DNA of 64,000 nt from Gari tellinella. Lineage: Eukaryota > Mollusca > Bivalvia > Cardiida > Psammobiidae. Positions 63,243-64,000 of this stretch are shown here, piece after piece. The position numbers were made by a program, and so were the translations under genes. The stretch is from contig OV277861.1 in assembly GCA_922989275.2 (NCBI GenBank), positions 46,787,623 to 46,851,622 of the forward strand, in the 5' to 3' direction. Under the pieces are notes generated by a model that saw nothing but the letters and a program-made list of their open reading frames with translations, ran no database searches and was not told the DNA's origin. Position 1 is the first letter of the stretch. The number at the start of each line of letters is the position of its first letter.

Positions 63243-63455
63243 ACAGTAAAACCTGGCTATTAGGGCCACTAAATGAAGACTTATTAGTTGAATAAAAGAC
63301 AGGTGACAGCTTAAAGCAAGGCAAACGTAAAACAGAAAGCTCCTATAGGAGCTTTCTGTTTTGCGTCCACCTTGCTTTAAGCAGTCACCTGCCTCAAACA
63401 CCTGATAATTAACACAATTAAGTGGTCGATATAGTCATATAGAGAGGTTTTACTG
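63243..63455. mobile_element. MITE family C copy
   Basis: CAGTAAAACCTGGCTATTAG … AGAGAGGTTTTACTG with TA flanks, core GAAAGCTCCTATAGGAGCTTTC. Confidence 0.9.
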
Positions 63456-63629
63456 TATGTCACATGTTTTATAAAGAATAACAAATTAAACTACAACCTT
63501 GGAATTATGATTTTGTTACATATATTATACAAGATGACTTATATAAATTCATGATATATGATAAATAATTCTGAAAGATTATAGATATAAGGCATACAAT
63601 GAGATCTCCAGACATGTTGCATTGCAAGC

Positions 63630-63845
63630 AATATAGACAAAGATCAGCCGTTGCATCCTTGATGCTGCAATCGTTCGGATTTTTCATGAGGGGAAGTCTT
63701 CCAGCTGGCTTGCGGAAGGTTGGTGGTTCTACCCAATTGCCGATTTATGCCTGAAACAATGCATAAACCTGTAAAAAGCTGGACGTCGTGATATGACTGA
63801 AATACTGTTGAAAGCGACGTAAAATCAAAACAAATCAAATCAAAT
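63630..63845 (+). mobile_element. SINE 3' part (mollusc type), ending in (AAATC)n
   Basis: TCTTCCAGCTGGCTTGCGGA, a CTGGACGTCGTGATATGACT / GTTGAAAGCGACGTAAAATC ending and CAAATCAAATCAAA repeats are typical of a SINE tail. No tRNA head is visible. Confidence 0.5.
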
Positions 63846-63884
63846 GCTGCAACTGGTTCCAAGATTAAAATGAGTTTGAGTTGA

Positions 63885-64000
63885 GTTTGAAATCATTCTC
63901 ATTTCTCGAGGAGATGATTGGACAGATCTTTGCTCAAGCATTAGATTTGTCAAATTTGAGCTTTTGATCAGCAAAAGCTCAAATCTGACCAATCAAATAC
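63885..64000. repeat. Inverted-repeat sequence, cut by the window edge
   Basis: AAATTTGAGCTTTTGATC / AGCAAAAGCTCAAATCTG forms a hairpin at 63951-63988. The element may continue outside. Confidence 0.45.

Noticed and set aside
9753..63455. Near-perfect hairpins as rho-independent terminators or microRNA genes.
   Set aside because: They lie at the centre of dispersed MITEs in a eukaryotic genome. Small-RNA production is possible but nothing in the sequence shows it.

Overview
This is a eukaryotic nuclear window, most likely from a bivalve mollusc. It holds one spliced gene with GT-AG introns and canonical splice sites, many palindromic MITEs, tRNA-derived SINEs with the Meta-type motif CACCCAGGTGAAT…TGGGTACC, a Penelope-like retroelement, a Ty3/Gypsy relic, and (GGAC)n repeats ending in a hairpin. 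There is no sign of prokaryotic gene organisation. The species cannot be fixed from the sequence alone, and the bivalve call rests on repeat types remembered from clams and mussels.

The host gene lies in the right-hand third (39.5 kb to the right edge, + strand). Thirteen constitutive coding exons and one probable cassette exon can be joined in frame into an armadillo-repeat protein that matches ARMC3 from its first residue (MGKKVKKDEKPPPDDV). The protein is 527 codons without the cassette and 545 with it, and it is still open at the window edge, so the C-terminal part lies outside. A possible promoter with a CRE and an RFX X-box-like site is followed by an untranslated exon with a donor at 35.3-35.4 kb. 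This would suit a gene of ciliated cells and sperm, but it is inference.

From 0 to 17 kb the window is repeats. It holds a Ty3/Gypsy remnant (gag fused by a large internal deletion to the integrase C-terminus, itself interrupted by another repeat, then a polypurine tract and one LTR) and dense MITEs. From 17.4 to about 21.3 kb (- strand) lies a nearly intact Penelope-like element. It has a coiled-coil-type ORF1, an RT plus GIY-YIG endonuclease ORF broken by a single in-frame TGA, a third ORF with C2H2-type fingers broken by one frameshift, and a hammerhead-ribozyme-like 3' end. From 22 to 34.2 kb is a nested pile of non-autonomous elements: a 1.1-kb pogo-like element, a 1.23-kb element with perfect 33-bp TIRs and a 5-bp target duplication, tRNA-bearing repeats and tandem arrays. 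At 36.9-37.3 kb is a complete 419-bp LTR element in miniature (TRIM) whose LTRs carry a tRNA-like sequence.

MITE family labels used here. A: TTAA target, CCCATTACCCCATA ends, about 244 bp. B: CAGGGCTCCAGATAAG ends, hAT-like, about 190 bp. C: TA target, CAGTAAAACCTC ends, about 205 bp. D: a palindromic core around 'GATCAGAGGGCTCC', found in several different outer elements. E: TA target, CAGCGCTCCCTCT ends, about 345 bp, with a D-type core. F: TA target, CAGTCGAACTTCGATAT ends, about 185 bp. G: GGGCCCATCTCATAAAAC ends. Most share one design, a 55-70 nt near-perfect palindrome at the centre, and cores are exchanged between families with different ends. Several MITEs lie within about 20-40 nt of ARMC3 splice sites.
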